Positions 1 through 8,858 are shown, counted from the stretch's first letter. The stretch is DNA of 64,000 bases from Chitinophagales bacterium (GCA_020628375.1 JAHDFD010000015.1:21754-85753); one strand, 5' to 3'. Numbers and translations are program-made. Notes: generated from the letters alone by a model not told the origin.

Positions 1-801
1 ATAATTTGTACATATGAATTTCAAGAAGATGAATTAGATTCAACAGTTAATTTTGCAAATGATCTTATTGAAAAAGGCATTGATCTAAGAGTTCCAGCAA
101 AGAATAAAACAGTTAAACTAAAATATGATTATCAAAACTCAAAAGTTGTAACAGATCAGGGGGCTAAAGCATTTTTTCAATTTAGTGGTTATCAATATGC
201 TAAAAGACTAACTAAACTATCAATAGGGAAAAATCAGTTTTTTGATAAAGTAGGTAATATTTATTGGTATACAGAGCAAAGAACCTCTTACAGTACTTCT
301 AAATCTTTAGACACTGAAACTCCTGAAATTGATTGGATGAGATCTTTTCTTTCAACAGCTTACTCATTTCATATCGCAATTTCCGAGGGAAAAAGAAGTT
401 TGTCAGAAGGAGAGTTTGACTTCTATGATAAGTTACATACATTATTTAGGAAAGTATTTCCATCAAGATCATTTATAGGTTCAGCTCCCAATTTTGATTT
501 ATATGATAAATTACAAGCTCCTGATTTCTTTCTAACTGACGGGAATAGTCAATACGAAATTTCTGAAATGTCAGCAGGTGAAAGAGCAATTTTTCCAATT
601 CTACTCGATTTTGCAAGATGGAACATTAATAACTCTATTATATTAATCGATGAAGTAGAATTACATTTACATCCCTCTCTTCAGCAAGCTTTTGTAAGAG
701 CATTATCTAAAATCGGAAATTCAAATCAATTTATATTAACTACACATTCAGAAACTGTTGTCAATATGTTTGAAGAATCGAGTATAATAAGGTTGAAATA
801 A
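1..801 (+). CDS. ABC-type ATPase, 3' part (PARIS AriA-like), truncated by window edge
   Basis: The reading frame is open from base 1, so this is the C-terminal 266 residues of a longer protein whose Walker A lies outside the window; the ATG at 337 is internal. Visible motifs run in ABC/SMC-like order: a signature-like SAGERA near base 570, a Walker B (IILIDEVELHLHP) near 636-674, and an H-loop (TTHSE) near 739-753. This is the AAA_15/AAA_21 arrangement of OLD-like and AriA ATPases. Its stop codon overlaps the start of the next gene (TAATG), so the two are translationally coupled. An ATPase followed by a DUF4435/TOPRIM protein is the gene order of PARIS (AriA-AriB), where the ATPase senses phage anti-restriction proteins and holds the effector. 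The ATPase class is clear; the PARIS assignment is inference, and another ATPase-TOPRIM defence family remains possible. Confidence 0.8.
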   Translation: MICTYEFQEDELDSTVNFANDLIEKGIDLRVPAKNKTVKLKYDYQNSKVVTDQGAKAFFQFSGYQYAKRLTKLSIGKNQFFDKVGNIYWYTEQRTSYSTSKSLDTETPEIDWMRSFLSTAYSFHIAISEGKRSLSEGEFDFYDKLHTLFRKVFPSRSFIGSAPNFDLYDKLQAPDFFLTDGNSQYEISEMSAGERAIFPILLDFARWNINNSIILIDEVELHLHPSLQQAFVRALSKIGNSNQFILTTHSETVVNMFEESSIIRLK

Positions 802-1586
802 TGAACAAAATAGTTAAAATTTATTGTGAAGGAAAAGCTGGAAGTAACGATTTTGATGTGATTTCAAAAGTAATCGATGGATTACCTGTTATTATCGTCC
901 CAGTAGGAGGAAAAAAAGGCGCCAAAAGTGCAATTCAAGTTTATGAAAATGGAATCACAAGATCTGATTATAAAATTTTTTTTAGAGATAGAGATTTTGA
1001 TATATCTGTACCAAGTACTGAGTCATTGACATCTGATGGGACTTATGTATATTTTTCTTACAGGACTACAATTGAAAACTACTTAATAGATATAGATACT
1101 ATTGAAAAATTCTCAGAAGGTAAGTCATGGTATTCAGAAACTTTAAATGAAAATTTTATCGAAGCAGCAAGACAAATTAAGTATTTTCAGGCAATGAGAC
1201 ATACGCTAGGAGCTTTAAGGGTTTCGACTGACTTCGGAACTAATATTATGAATAAAAGTGGGCTTTTACCAAATAATCTGAGTAAAGAGTATTGTCAAAA
1301 AAAAGGCTTTCAGAAAATTAAAGAAAGTTTAAGTAAAACAAAGGACTGGAATGAAGAAAATTATAACTTGGAATTTGAAAAATTTATATCTATTTTTTCT
1401 GATTCTTTTTTAGAAGAAGGTGCTTTTCTAGTATACTTCCAAGGAAAAGACTTCATGAAATCATTATGTAAACAACTATCAGGTTTCTCACCAAAAGACT
1501 ACTATAAGTTTGCAAAAGCGAATTTTGATTATAAAAAGTATAAAGACTTAAAAGAATTAAGGACATTAATCGAAAGAGAAATTTAA
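801..1586 (+). CDS. DUF4435/TOPRIM-like protein, probable AriB-type effector
   Basis: The protein has 261 residues. The N-terminus reads as a TOPRIM fold: a strand ending in the acidic E10-G11, then FFRDRDFD with D63, D65 and D67, then a TIENYL segment (E92) typical of DUF4435. It has no signal peptide or membrane segment, so it should act in the cytoplasm. In PARIS, AriB is a TOPRIM nuclease freed by the AriA ATPase, which then cuts host tRNA and stops growth. The start ATG overlaps the ATPase stop codon, which supports one functional unit. The acidic residues needed for metal binding appear present, so I expect an active nuclease. The right boundary is galT on the opposite strand, so no third defence gene follows on this side. 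Confidence 0.72.
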   Translation: MNKIVKIYCEGKAGSNDFDVISKVIDGLPVIIVPVGGKKGAKSAIQVYENGITRSDYKIFFRDRDFDISVPSTESLTSDGTYVYFSYRTTIENYLIDIDTIEKFSEGKSWYSETLNENFIEAARQIKYFQAMRHTLGALRVSTDFGTNIMNKSGLLPNNLSKEYCQKKGFQKIKESLSKTKDWNEENYNLEFEKFISIFSDSFLEEGAFLVYFQGKDFMKSLCKQLSGFSPKDYYKFAKANFDYKKYKDLKELRTLIEREI

Positions 1587-1608
1587 ATTTTTTATGAAGT
1601 CTTGAGAC

Positions 1609-2589
1609 TCAAAAACGAAGCCCCTGAATTTTAGCTCTTAATATTTTAGCAGCATCTTCTACTAAAACGGTATTAGCAGCAGCCCAACCACCACTTTCAG
1701 ATGATGCCATGTGCTTTATGCTGTTTTCGCCTCTTAGTGGAGGATAAAATTCTATATGGAATCTGTAGTAATCTTCGCAATCAGACCATTCAAAAGTATT
1801 TACCGGAGCCTGATGAATACACATCATATAAGGAAATAGCTTATCATAAATGGCATCAAATCCACCATTCAGTTGTTTGAGCATAACCGCCAGATCGTTA
1901 ATGTGTTTGTCATTAAAATCCTCAAAAGTCTGAAGGTTGTCTTTGGCAACAACAAAAACGCCAAAAGGATAGTCGGTGAAATGTGGTATATAAGCAACGA
2001 AAGAATCGTTCTCGACTACCATTCTTCTGCCATCTGATATTTCTGTTTCGTTCATTACCTGAAACAGGTTCTTATTTTCATTTTGGAAATAGTTTTCACA
2101 ATTTCTTAATTCTGTTTCAATTTTAAGCGGAATAAATGAATAGCTGTAAATCTGACCATGAGGGTGTGGCATGGTTACGCCTACTTCTTTGCCTCTGTTT
2201 TCAAAAGGGAAAATGTATTTGATCTGATTATCTTGTGCTAATTCGGTATGTCTTGACTTCCACAATTTTACCAATTTTTCTATATGTGGAATGCTCAATT
2301 CAAATAAGCGGGCTGTGTGTTTGGGTGAGTATAAAACCACATCACATTGTCCATAAGCTTCTGTAGAAGAATATAATGGCGTTTCTCGTTCGCCTACTGC
2401 AGCCGGATTACGTGAAAGAACAGGAAAATCATTTGGATATAGTAACACATCATAATCAGATGGTACTTTATCGTTATCAGGAGATGGACAAAATGGACAC
2501 CAATCTTTGGGCATGTCAGGTCTTTTCTGACGATTAGCAGCAACCATGGTCCAGGTGTTTAAAAGAGGATTCCAGCGTAATTCAGGCAT
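1609..2589 (-). CDS. galT: Galactose-1-phosphate uridylyltransferase
   Basis: The 326-residue protein carries the hallmarks of the HIT-superfamily enzyme that exchanges UMP between UDP-glucose and galactose-1-phosphate in the Leloir pathway. Cys31 and Cys34 in CPFCP are the zinc ligands. The active-site motif is H142-P-H144-G-Q146, with H144 the nucleophile that becomes uridylylated. The late FHIEFYPP segment is the usual second metal and substrate region. Length fits the family (about 330-350). It is transcribed alone here; neither galK nor galE is adjacent. A TATATTTG -7-like element and a palindrome lie 12-31 bases upstream of the ATG and may control it. Confidence 0.95.
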   Translation of the reverse strand: MPELRWNPLLNTWTMVAANRQKRPDMPKDWCPFCPSPDNDKVPSDYDVLLYPNDFPVLSRNPAAVGERETPLYSSTEAYGQCDVVLYSPKHTARLFELSIPHIEKLVKLWKSRHTELAQDNQIKYIFPFENRGKEVGVTMPHPHGQIYSYSFIPLKIETELRNCENYFQNENKNLFQVMNETEISDGRRMVVENDSFVAYIPHFTDYPFGVFVVAKDNLQTFEDFNDKHINDLAVMLKQLNGGFDAIYDKLFPYMMCIHQAPVNTFEWSDCEDYYRFHIEFYPPLRGENSIKHMASSESGGWAAANTVLVEDAAKILRAKIQGLRF

Positions 2590-2600
2590 TGAAGAATTAA

Positions 2601-2620
2601 TTTGCTTAGAAGCAAATATA
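2601..2620 (-). promoter_or_regulatory. galT -7-like element with overlapping palindrome
   Basis: On the minus strand TATATTTG (2613-2620) matches the Bacteroidota -7 consensus TAnnTTTG. It overlaps a perfect inverted repeat TTTGCTT-AG-AAGCAAA at 2601-2616, placed where transcription would begin. No clear TTG sits about 20 bases further upstream, so the promoter call is moderate. The palindrome is positioned like a repressor operator. Confidence 0.42.
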
Positions 2621-2690
2621 CTTTGTTTTCAATGGTAAATTCTATACTTAAAGAAATTAAACAAATTCTCTTGAAATTGTACCTGATCTT

Positions 2691-2858
2691 TTAGCTATCC
2701 AATGCCTTTATTTTATCGAGAATTTCTTCCGATTCACTGATCATTTTTGCATAGGCTTTTAAATCACCTGAGCGTTGAACTTCAACCGCTTTTTCCATGA
2801 TCGCTTCGTATTCTTTCTGTAATTTTTTACGTGGGTCTTTCTTGAATATATTAAACAT
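2691..2858 (-). CDS. Small DUF6435-like protein (55 aa)
   Basis: This short gene starts with ATG at 2858 and ends with TAA at 2691. It begins MFNIFKKDPRKKL and is highly charged, with a predicted helical hairpin (KEYEAIMEKAVEVQ, then KMISESEEILDKI). This is the pattern of the small DUF6435 proteins found in many Bacteroidota and gammaproteobacteria; their function is unknown. There is no signal peptide. It lies upstream of galT in the same orientation, with about 70 bases between, and may share a transcript or have its own. I recognise the family by its N-terminal FNIFKKDPxKKL motif. Confidence 0.82.
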   Translation of the reverse strand: MFNIFKKDPRKKLQKEYEAIMEKAVEVQRSGDLKAYAKMISESEEILDKIKALDS

Positions 2859-2950
2859 ACTTCTACAACCATTAGTATGGTAGAAGGTTCAATGGAGACG
2901 TTATAATAAAACGTCTGTACGTACAGGAAAGAATGTTCATAGATCAAATT

Positions 2951-3739
2951 TTATTCAGCATAATTCTTTGGCAAGCTTCCCGATTTAATAATTTCATTTA
3001 AAGCTTCAGGATCTCTACCTATATCTTTAAGCTGATAAATTTCCAATAAAGGATCAGCATCGATAATAATATTGAATAATTCCTGAGCGGTTGGTGCTTT
3101 CTTTAAATTCAAATAATCATCATAAGTATAAGAAGTGAATGCCACATTTTCATTTACACCTCTGTTATCGAGATAAAAACCATTGGCTAATTTCGTTGGG
3201 CGGCTTATTTTTCCTTCAAAAAACAGATCACCCGGAGCAGGATAACGAACAACAGTTTTCTTATCGGCAGAAAGGATTACAGGAATGTTATTCGAATAAT
3301 CAGCTTTCATTTTATAAATAATAACCGGAGGCTTTTTAGGTACTATTGGTTGTTTATCACTTTGCTCATTAACAACCGGCGCAAATCCATTATTTTCTTT
3401 CTTTGCCGGTTTAAAATCTTTATCACCAAGTTTTCTTTCCTGACCAATTTTCTGATCGTTCGTAAGTGAATCTATTTTAATATCTGTTGAGCCTTCCTTT
3501 TTTATTTGTGTATCAGCATTCGCTTCTTTTTGCATTGAAGCTATCTTAGTAGAATCTGCTTTTTTCTCTGAATTCATTGAATTGCTGAAATCCATATTTT
3601 CTTCTTCTTTCAAAACAGTTTTTTCTTGGGTAATTGCTTCCTGAGCTTCAGCGTTATTCTGCTGACTGACTTCTTTTTTTGAAGTACAGGACAAACAAAA
3701 AGTGATTATACTTATCGTTATTATACTTATTGATCTCAT
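2951..3739 (-). CDS. Lipoprotein with conserved C-terminal domain, downstream of C10 peptidase
   Basis: The ATG at 3739 is preferred over one at 3820 because it places a lipoprotein signal peptide at the N-terminus (MRSISIITIS..., lipobox LSC with Cys18) and leaves 40 bases after the upstream stop. The mature protein has 262 residues less the signal. Residues about 25-145 are a low-complexity charged linker rich in K, E, Q and N. The last roughly 110 residues form a compact domain with a NIPVILSADKKTVVRYPAPG segment and a LLEIYQLKDIGRDPEALNEI helix, a pattern I associate with Bacteroidota surface lipoproteins of unknown function. It is probably co-transcribed with the C10 peptidase. Some Bacteroides C10 peptidase genes are paired with Spi-like inhibitor lipoproteins; this one does not visibly match Spi, so an inhibitor role is only a guess. 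Confidence 0.78.
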   Translation of the reverse strand: MRSISIITISIITFCLSCTSKKEVSQQNNAEAQEAITQEKTVLKEEENMDFSNSMNSEKKADSTKIASMQKEANADTQIKKEGSTDIKIDSLTNDQKIGQERKLGDKDFKPAKKENNGFAPVVNEQSDKQPIVPKKPPVIIYKMKADYSNNIPVILSADKKTVVRYPAPGDLFFEGKISRPTKLANGFYLDNRGVNENVAFTSYTYDDYLNLKKAPTAQELFNIIIDADPLLEIYQLKDIGRDPEALNEIIKSGSLPKNYAE

Positions 3740-3779
3740 AGTGTTATACATTAAAATTTGAAAACTGCTTATCTGTTGA

Positions 3780-6428
3780 TTAAGGCTGATAAACCAATTT
3801 TTTACGATCGAGTATAGCACCTTTCTGATCTTCTATCTGTACAAAGTAAATACCTGATGCAATGTTATTCAGTGAAAAAGTAAATGTAGAATTTGTATTG
3901 TTAACTGAATAAGTATTGACCAATTTTCCTTCTATATTCAAAATAGAAACCTGACTAGTTGTTTCAGGCAAATCGGTAATATTTACTATGCCATTACTTG
4001 GGTTAGGAGCAATGGTTATTTCATTTAATTCAATGCTTGTGTTTGATGTATAAGGTTGACCATTCACTTCTACAATAAACTGATAAGTTCCAACCTGACC
4101 AACAAAATAAGACGCAACGGCGAAATACACCTTCCCACCATTAGGCATTTCTAAATTCGGCATACCACTATCGTAAGTATCAGACCAATCGCCGTTATTG
4201 ATCTTACGCGCAAATAGCATATCGTTGGTGTAGGTATTACCTGAATTATAACTATCTTTTACTTCGGCTGAAACAGTATAACTATTACCGGCAGGTAGAT
4301 CAACAACAAAGTAATCCTGATCTTCGCCTATATGAATATTGGCATTTACCGTTTGAAAAGATCCATTATTACCATTAAAGTTGGGAACGATGGTAAAGGC
4401 TTCACTTGAGCTATTATTGTTCTCATATACATCGGCTTGTAAACCGGGTTCGGCAAAGTTGATATAGACCGGATTTTTGAAATCGGTACTTCCTACTATT
4501 CGCCAATCGCCTCCATTAGGTTGATTCCAGACAACTAATAAATAAGTTCCAGCTTCTATACTTGTTAAGCCCGCACTCTGGAAAGTATAAGAATTGAAAC
4601 TTTGCGCATTCAGATTGGTATTTATAATATCCAATTCGCTGATATAATCACCTTCTAAAGTATAAAGGTCAACAGAGATATTACCAGAAAAAGTACCATT
4701 ATTGGCGAAGTTGGCAATATCAACATTGACTTCAAAAGCTTGTCCTTGTTCTATTGGATTAGGATCGACTTCTATTTCAGAATAAACACGTATATCATTT
4801 TCTACACCAACGATCTCAAGTTCTCCCGGATTGAAAAAGTCTCCTGCGCCGATCAATCGCCAATCGGTATTGGCTGTTTTAAAATATACACCAAGTGTAT
4901 AAGTTGCCGGTATTGCTGTCAGTCCTCCGGTTGTGAAGTTGAATACATCATAAAAACCATTCTGTATGGTTCTTTCCTGTGGGTTTATCGTAGCTATTTG
5001 ATTACCTGCCTGATCGTACATCAAAGCAGCAAAAGTTCCTGAAACGGGAGCATTACCGTAGTTGCCGACCTCAGCAACTAATTCAAATGGTTGATTGAAA
5101 CTTAATGGCAGATCTTCTACAATATCGAGTTGACTGAAAAGTGCTAAGCCATAGAAAGAGTCATCGTTCGGGTCTGGTGGTGTAGGGTTGCCTCCACCTC
5201 CATTATTGCCACCATAAGCAGGTTGAATACCGATAAGGGCTTGCTGACCGCTGTTATATCCTCCATTACCTGCGCCGGTTCCGCCTAAATTAGGATTTAA
5301 AGCATTAAGTTGGAAATAGCCATCTTCGTAACCACCCCAACCCCAATTGAAGTGGAATAGATCTGAGTTGTCAACGCCATCACAAACGAAAGCGTGTCCA
5401 CCACCGTTTCCAAAGCCTGCATATAAAACCGGACGATTACCTTCTAACTCGCTACGAATAAGATTGGTCCATTGTGTGTTGGAATAACTTTGTCGGCGTA
5501 CACCATCTACAGTGCTTGCATCATAGCCAAAGTATTCTTTCATTGCTTTTTCTGAACAGTTTTGCGCATCTGATTCAATAACATAAGCACCACTTGATTG
5601 AGGGCTATAATTCATGTTTACACTTACACCACAATGGTACATAAGTGTTGCAATTGAAGGGCTTGAGCTTGAAGGTTGATTCGACATGCTTCCCCATCCA
5701 TAGGAAGTTGAACCGAAGTCGGCTGATAATGTTCCATATTGGCTGCTATTATATGAATGATAACCTTCGCCCTGTGGAGGGTGATTGTGGTATTTCATTA
5801 TCTGAGCCATAGCTGTTGCTACACAACCTGTAACGGCTGTTCCACCAAAGAAAGAACTTGGGCATGCAGCATTGTAAGGATTTCCCTGATCCCAGCGTGT
5901 GGTAACTAACGGATCGACAGCTGCCGATTTTTGTATCTCAGAAGTAAGAATCCCTTTTTCGAGGTTTTCCCATTTTTGTTGTATTTCCGGTGAAGCTTTC
6001 AAATTGTTTTCCCAAACTGCTTTTATTTGAGCTTCATATTCTTGCATCCAGTAATTGAATTCAGGAGATCGGTCTTCGGGATTCTGATGAATTTTTCCAT
6101 CTATTGAATAAGCCAAAACAGGCTCGACATTTTCGTTTGCTGAAATAATCAGAAAGCCTTTGTTTTCTGAACCTTGTTGATCTTTTTTCAAAGATTTATC
6201 AGCGTTATTAGCTGTAGCTTGTTCATTTGTGAAAACAAAATATAAGTCCTTTTCTTTCCCGTCTATAATCGCGCTTGCTTTTTCTAAAAGAGCGAGTTTG
6301 TTATTTGGGAAATGTTGCTTCGTTTTTATATAGTTTTGAGCAAGCTTTTCTGCTTTTTCAATTGAAACTGCTTGAGCATTTAGTAAGAAAGGAAGCAGGG
6401 TAAAAAGGAATAATATATATTTTTTCAT
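3780..6428 (-). CDS. Secreted C10 (streptopain-like) cysteine peptidase with T9SS C-terminal domain
   Basis: The 882-residue protein opens with a signal peptide (MKKYILFLFTLLPFLLNAQA). Residues about 20-110 match the inhibitory propeptide found on C10 enzymes. The peptidase core follows: nucleophile Cys202 in GCVATAMAQ, general base His345 in GGGHAFVCDGV, and the conserved FHFNWGWGG near 359-366. After a GGNNGGGGNPTPPDP linker come two CARDB-like beta-sandwich domains (about 425-645), a PPC-type domain beginning YENNNSSSEAF (about 670-790), and a type A T9SS sorting domain (IAPNPSNGIVNITDLP to the end). The enzyme should be made as a zymogen, exported through Sec and T9SS, and attached to the surface or released. 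It digests protein outside the cell. Family and active site are clear; substrate preference is not. Confidence 0.93.
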   Translation of the reverse strand: MKKYILFLFTLLPFLLNAQAVSIEKAEKLAQNYIKTKQHFPNNKLALLEKASAIIDGKEKDLYFVFTNEQATANNADKSLKKDQQGSENKGFLIISANENVEPVLAYSIDGKIHQNPEDRSPEFNYWMQEYEAQIKAVWENNLKASPEIQQKWENLEKGILTSEIQKSAAVDPLVTTRWDQGNPYNAACPSSFFGGTAVTGCVATAMAQIMKYHNHPPQGEGYHSYNSSQYGTLSADFGSTSYGWGSMSNQPSSSSPSIATLMYHCGVSVNMNYSPQSSGAYVIESDAQNCSEKAMKEYFGYDASTVDGVRRQSYSNTQWTNLIRSELEGNRPVLYAGFGNGGGHAFVCDGVDNSDLFHFNWGWGGYEDGYFQLNALNPNLGGTGAGNGGYNSGQQALIGIQPAYGGNNGGGGNPTPPDPNDDSFYGLALFSQLDIVEDLPLSFNQPFELVAEVGNYGNAPVSGTFAALMYDQAGNQIATINPQERTIQNGFYDVFNFTTGGLTAIPATYTLGVYFKTANTDWRLIGAGDFFNPGELEIVGVENDIRVYSEIEVDPNPIEQGQAFEVNVDIANFANNGTFSGNISVDLYTLEGDYISELDIINTNLNAQSFNSYTFQSAGLTSIEAGTYLLVVWNQPNGGDWRIVGSTDFKNPVYINFAEPGLQADVYENNNSSSEAFTIVPNFNGNNGSFQTVNANIHIGEDQDYFVVDLPAGNSYTVSAEVKDSYNSGNTYTNDMLFARKINNGDWSDTYDSGMPNLEMPNGGKVYFAVASYFVGQVGTYQFIVEVNGQPYTSNTSIELNEITIAPNPSNGIVNITDLPETTSQVSILNIEGKLVNTYSVNNTNSTFTFSLNNIASGIYFVQIEDQKGAILDRKKLVYQP

Positions 6429-6531
6429 TGCAGGCTATTAATTTAATCACTTTTGAAGTCTAAAATTAATAGATTTTAAGATATGTGTTTTGTTTAATTG
6501 CTTTTAGAAAATACTAATTGTCTTAAATGAA

Positions 6532-6568
6532 ATTCCCCTAAGAGTAAATCTGTTACTTACAGGGGAAT
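6532..6568 (-). terminator. Probable terminator after the VIT-domain gene
   Basis: Inverted repeat ATTCCCCT ... AGGGGAAT with a nested AGTAA/TTACT stem, 19 bases beyond the stop codon of the minus-strand gene at 6587. The following T tract is weak (TTTCATTT), so efficiency is uncertain. Confidence 0.5.
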
Positions 6569-6586
6569 GAAGAACTATATTCTAAA

Positions 6587-8749
6587 TTACAATTTCATTA
6601 GTTTTACTGTTTTAATGAAGGCATTACTTTTCAGTTGTAGGAAATAAACACCTTTTGCTAAATGATCGAGGTTGTTTAATTGTATTTCATATTTGCCTTG
6701 CTCGATATTGGAAATTTGAGCATCAACTTTTACTTCATTTCCATTGATGTTTAACAGTGATATTTCTAAATTTTCTGTATTTAAAAAAGAAGGAATTTCG
6801 ACTTCTACATTTACATGATCTGTAAAAGGAGATGGATATGCTTTTAAATTGAAGCTGCCATTTTCGATGTTAGTAGTATTATTAATAATTCCCCAATCTT
6901 CGGTATATTCATCATAAACAGTTGGAGCGTTGGCAATTACGGAATCCGGATCTTGTTCTAGACAAAGGAAAACGGTTAGTTTACTTAGTACATCATTGTC
7001 TTTACTTGTTTGTATGACCATACTTTCTTCAATATAATTTGAAGTGTTTTCATTATCTAAAATATAGTTACCTGCCCACGCTTGCTGAGTGCTTTCACTT
7101 AATTCTGATATGTTTTCTTCAGTTATAGTATGAAAGCTCGAGTACAATTCATTATTAATTAGTGCATTGATCGTAATATGGATATCGCCGTTACCAAAGT
7201 ATTTTCCAATACAATTTATTGGTTTATTAAAGTTTAAAAGCTTCCTATTATTTGCATTACTATGAAATTCACTATAAGCAAACCCATCTTCAAATTCTGT
7301 TAGAATCATGTAATCATTTGTAAAATAATCGAGGTTGATAAGTAAATCGTTGAAGAAATCTTGTGTTAATGAAGTTTCCATATAATAGTAGTAGGGACTT
7401 TCTAAGTATAAACCATTTGAAACTCCATTAACTAACTGATAGAAATAATCATTTCCTCGCATCCAAAACGTGTTGTTGTCAATGGTAACGTAAAAGTTTG
7501 ATCCATAAGAAGCATAGTCTATAATATGGAAATTCTTATCAAGAATATCGTCTTGAATATCGTAAAAGAGATCTTCGCTAGCTTCAGCAGATGCTAATGA
7601 ATTGTCGGTGGATTGAAAGATAATTTCAATTTCATTATTTTGATCATTAATATGATCTAATGCTGCAATAAGTAATGGTTCAATATTATTTTCAGTTGAT
7701 TGGTTAGAAGCTGCTACATGAAATAAATGATCTAGATTACTTTTTGTTGCATTTACCCAATTATCATAAACCAATATCGCTTCACCATTTTCATTGTAAT
7801 ACATTGCATTGATATTTGCTTCTTCATAAATTGCTTGAGCTACCATACCTTTCATTTCATTGTAAAAACTATTAAGAGTTGTAAGATTACTATGTATGTT
7901 TTCTAAACTTGCATCTAAGACAAATAAATAATATTTATCCGAAATATCTATATCAAAATCTGGTTGAATATGCCATTGGAAGAACTGTTCTGTTTCGGAG
8001 TGGTAGCTACCGGCAACTATTTCATTATTATCTCTTGGATAAAAAACTTCAATATTTTTATTGATATTCGTACTTTCGATCATGTATTTGAAAGTGTTGG
8101 ATGTTGAAGTTTCATATTCAGTAATATTTGCGAATTGTGTATGAATACCTGGTCTTCCAATTGACTCATTCAATGTGAAATTTATTTCAATATTTTCGAT
8201 ATTATTCCATGATTCTGAAAACCAATCATAAACAGGAATAGTCGCATATTTTCGGATATCATCTTCAGAAAAAGCCTGCATATAGGACAATTTTACTCGT
8301 CTGATGCTATCTGGCATTAAGGGATAGACTTTTAAACTATATTGATTGTTATTCAGCTTGGTTAAAATTGATGGATCTGTAGTTCTTTCAACTAAACTTT
8401 CATAAATCTCTGTACCTTCATCTCTTTCATATATTTCTCCCTCAGAAATATAGTTATCTATCCATAGCCATGAATCGCAAAAGAAGGCATTTTCATTCAA
8501 ATTAAAGGTAGTAACAAACTCTAATGCAGCAGCATCATGAAAGAATTGTGGTTGTGCAGCAGAAAGGTCATAGGTTATATCAATTATTGCATAGTTACCT
8601 TCATCCTCAATATCTACAATAATATTTTCTATAACTGCTGATGTTCCACTATTCCAAGGGTCTGTAGGATCATGTACTAACATGGTATTTTGACCTAATA
8701 AATACAAAGAATTGAAAGTCAATAAAATGATCAGTAAATATTTTTTCAT
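6587..8749 (-). CDS. Secreted VIT-domain protein with degenerate vWA region and T9SS domain
   Basis: The 720-residue protein has a signal peptide (MKKYLLIILLTFNSLYLLGQ). Residues about 35-200 match a VIT domain: W96 in the SWLWIDNY segment, GEIYERDEG at 104-112, then the characteristic TDPSIL and YPLMPDSIRRVKLSY. About 270-430 resembles a von Willebrand A region starting YYLFVLDASLE, but the metal-site motif DxSxS reads D279-A-S281-L-E283, so the third ligand is changed. The last 80 residues are a T9SS sorting domain (NLKAYPSPFTDHVNVEVEIP ... KTVKLMKL). VIT plus vWA proteins of bacteria are usually surface or periplasmic proteins of unknown role in binding or stress. Adjacent exported proteins on the same strand suggest surface function, but terminator-like hairpins flank it, so it is likely transcribed alone. 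Confidence 0.8.
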   Translation of the reverse strand: MKKYLLIILLTFNSLYLLGQNTMLVHDPTDPWNSGTSAVIENIIVDIEDEGNYAIIDITYDLSAAQPQFFHDAAALEFVTTFNLNENAFFCDSWLWIDNYISEGEIYERDEGTEIYESLVERTTDPSILTKLNNNQYSLKVYPLMPDSIRRVKLSYMQAFSEDDIRKYATIPVYDWFSESWNNIENIEINFTLNESIGRPGIHTQFANITEYETSTSNTFKYMIESTNINKNIEVFYPRDNNEIVAGSYHSETEQFFQWHIQPDFDIDISDKYYLFVLDASLENIHSNLTTLNSFYNEMKGMVAQAIYEEANINAMYYNENGEAILVYDNWVNATKSNLDHLFHVAASNQSTENNIEPLLIAALDHINDQNNEIEIIFQSTDNSLASAEASEDLFYDIQDDILDKNFHIIDYASYGSNFYVTIDNNTFWMRGNDYFYQLVNGVSNGLYLESPYYYYMETSLTQDFFNDLLINLDYFTNDYMILTEFEDGFAYSEFHSNANNRKLLNFNKPINCIGKYFGNGDIHITINALINNELYSSFHTITEENISELSESTQQAWAGNYILDNENTSNYIEESMVIQTSKDNDVLSKLTVFLCLEQDPDSVIANAPTVYDEYTEDWGIINNTTNIENGSFNLKAYPSPFTDHVNVEVEIPSFLNTENLEISLLNINGNEVKVDAQISNIEQGKYEIQLNNLDHLAKGVYFLQLKSNAFIKTVKLMKL

Positions 8750-8801
8750 AATTATAGGTTTATGGGTTGTAATACAAATATAGTGCTTTCTTTTAAATGT
8801 A

Positions 8802-8844
8802 AAACCCCACCTTCAAGGTCTTAAAGACCTTGAAGGTGGGGTTT
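8802..8844 (-). terminator. Long perfect palindrome, likely terminator
   Basis: Two 21-base arms (AAACCCCACCTTCAAGGTCTT and its exact complement) are separated by one base. On the minus strand the stem is followed by TTTTAC and lies 14 bases after the stop of the gene ending at 8859. It fits an intrinsic terminator, though an arm this long and perfect could also be a dispersed palindromic repeat. Confidence 0.6.
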
Positions 8845-8858
8845 GAAGGTTGACAATT

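Noticed and set aside
1598..1609. AGTCT-TG-AGACT hairpin between the defence operon and galT as a terminator
   Set aside because: The stem is only five bases and lacks a proper T tract on the appropriate side.
2759..2947. 62-residue minus-strand frame overlapping the start of the DUF6435-like gene
   Set aside because: It is out of frame with the well-formed 55-residue gene at 2691-2858 and has no protein-like pattern.
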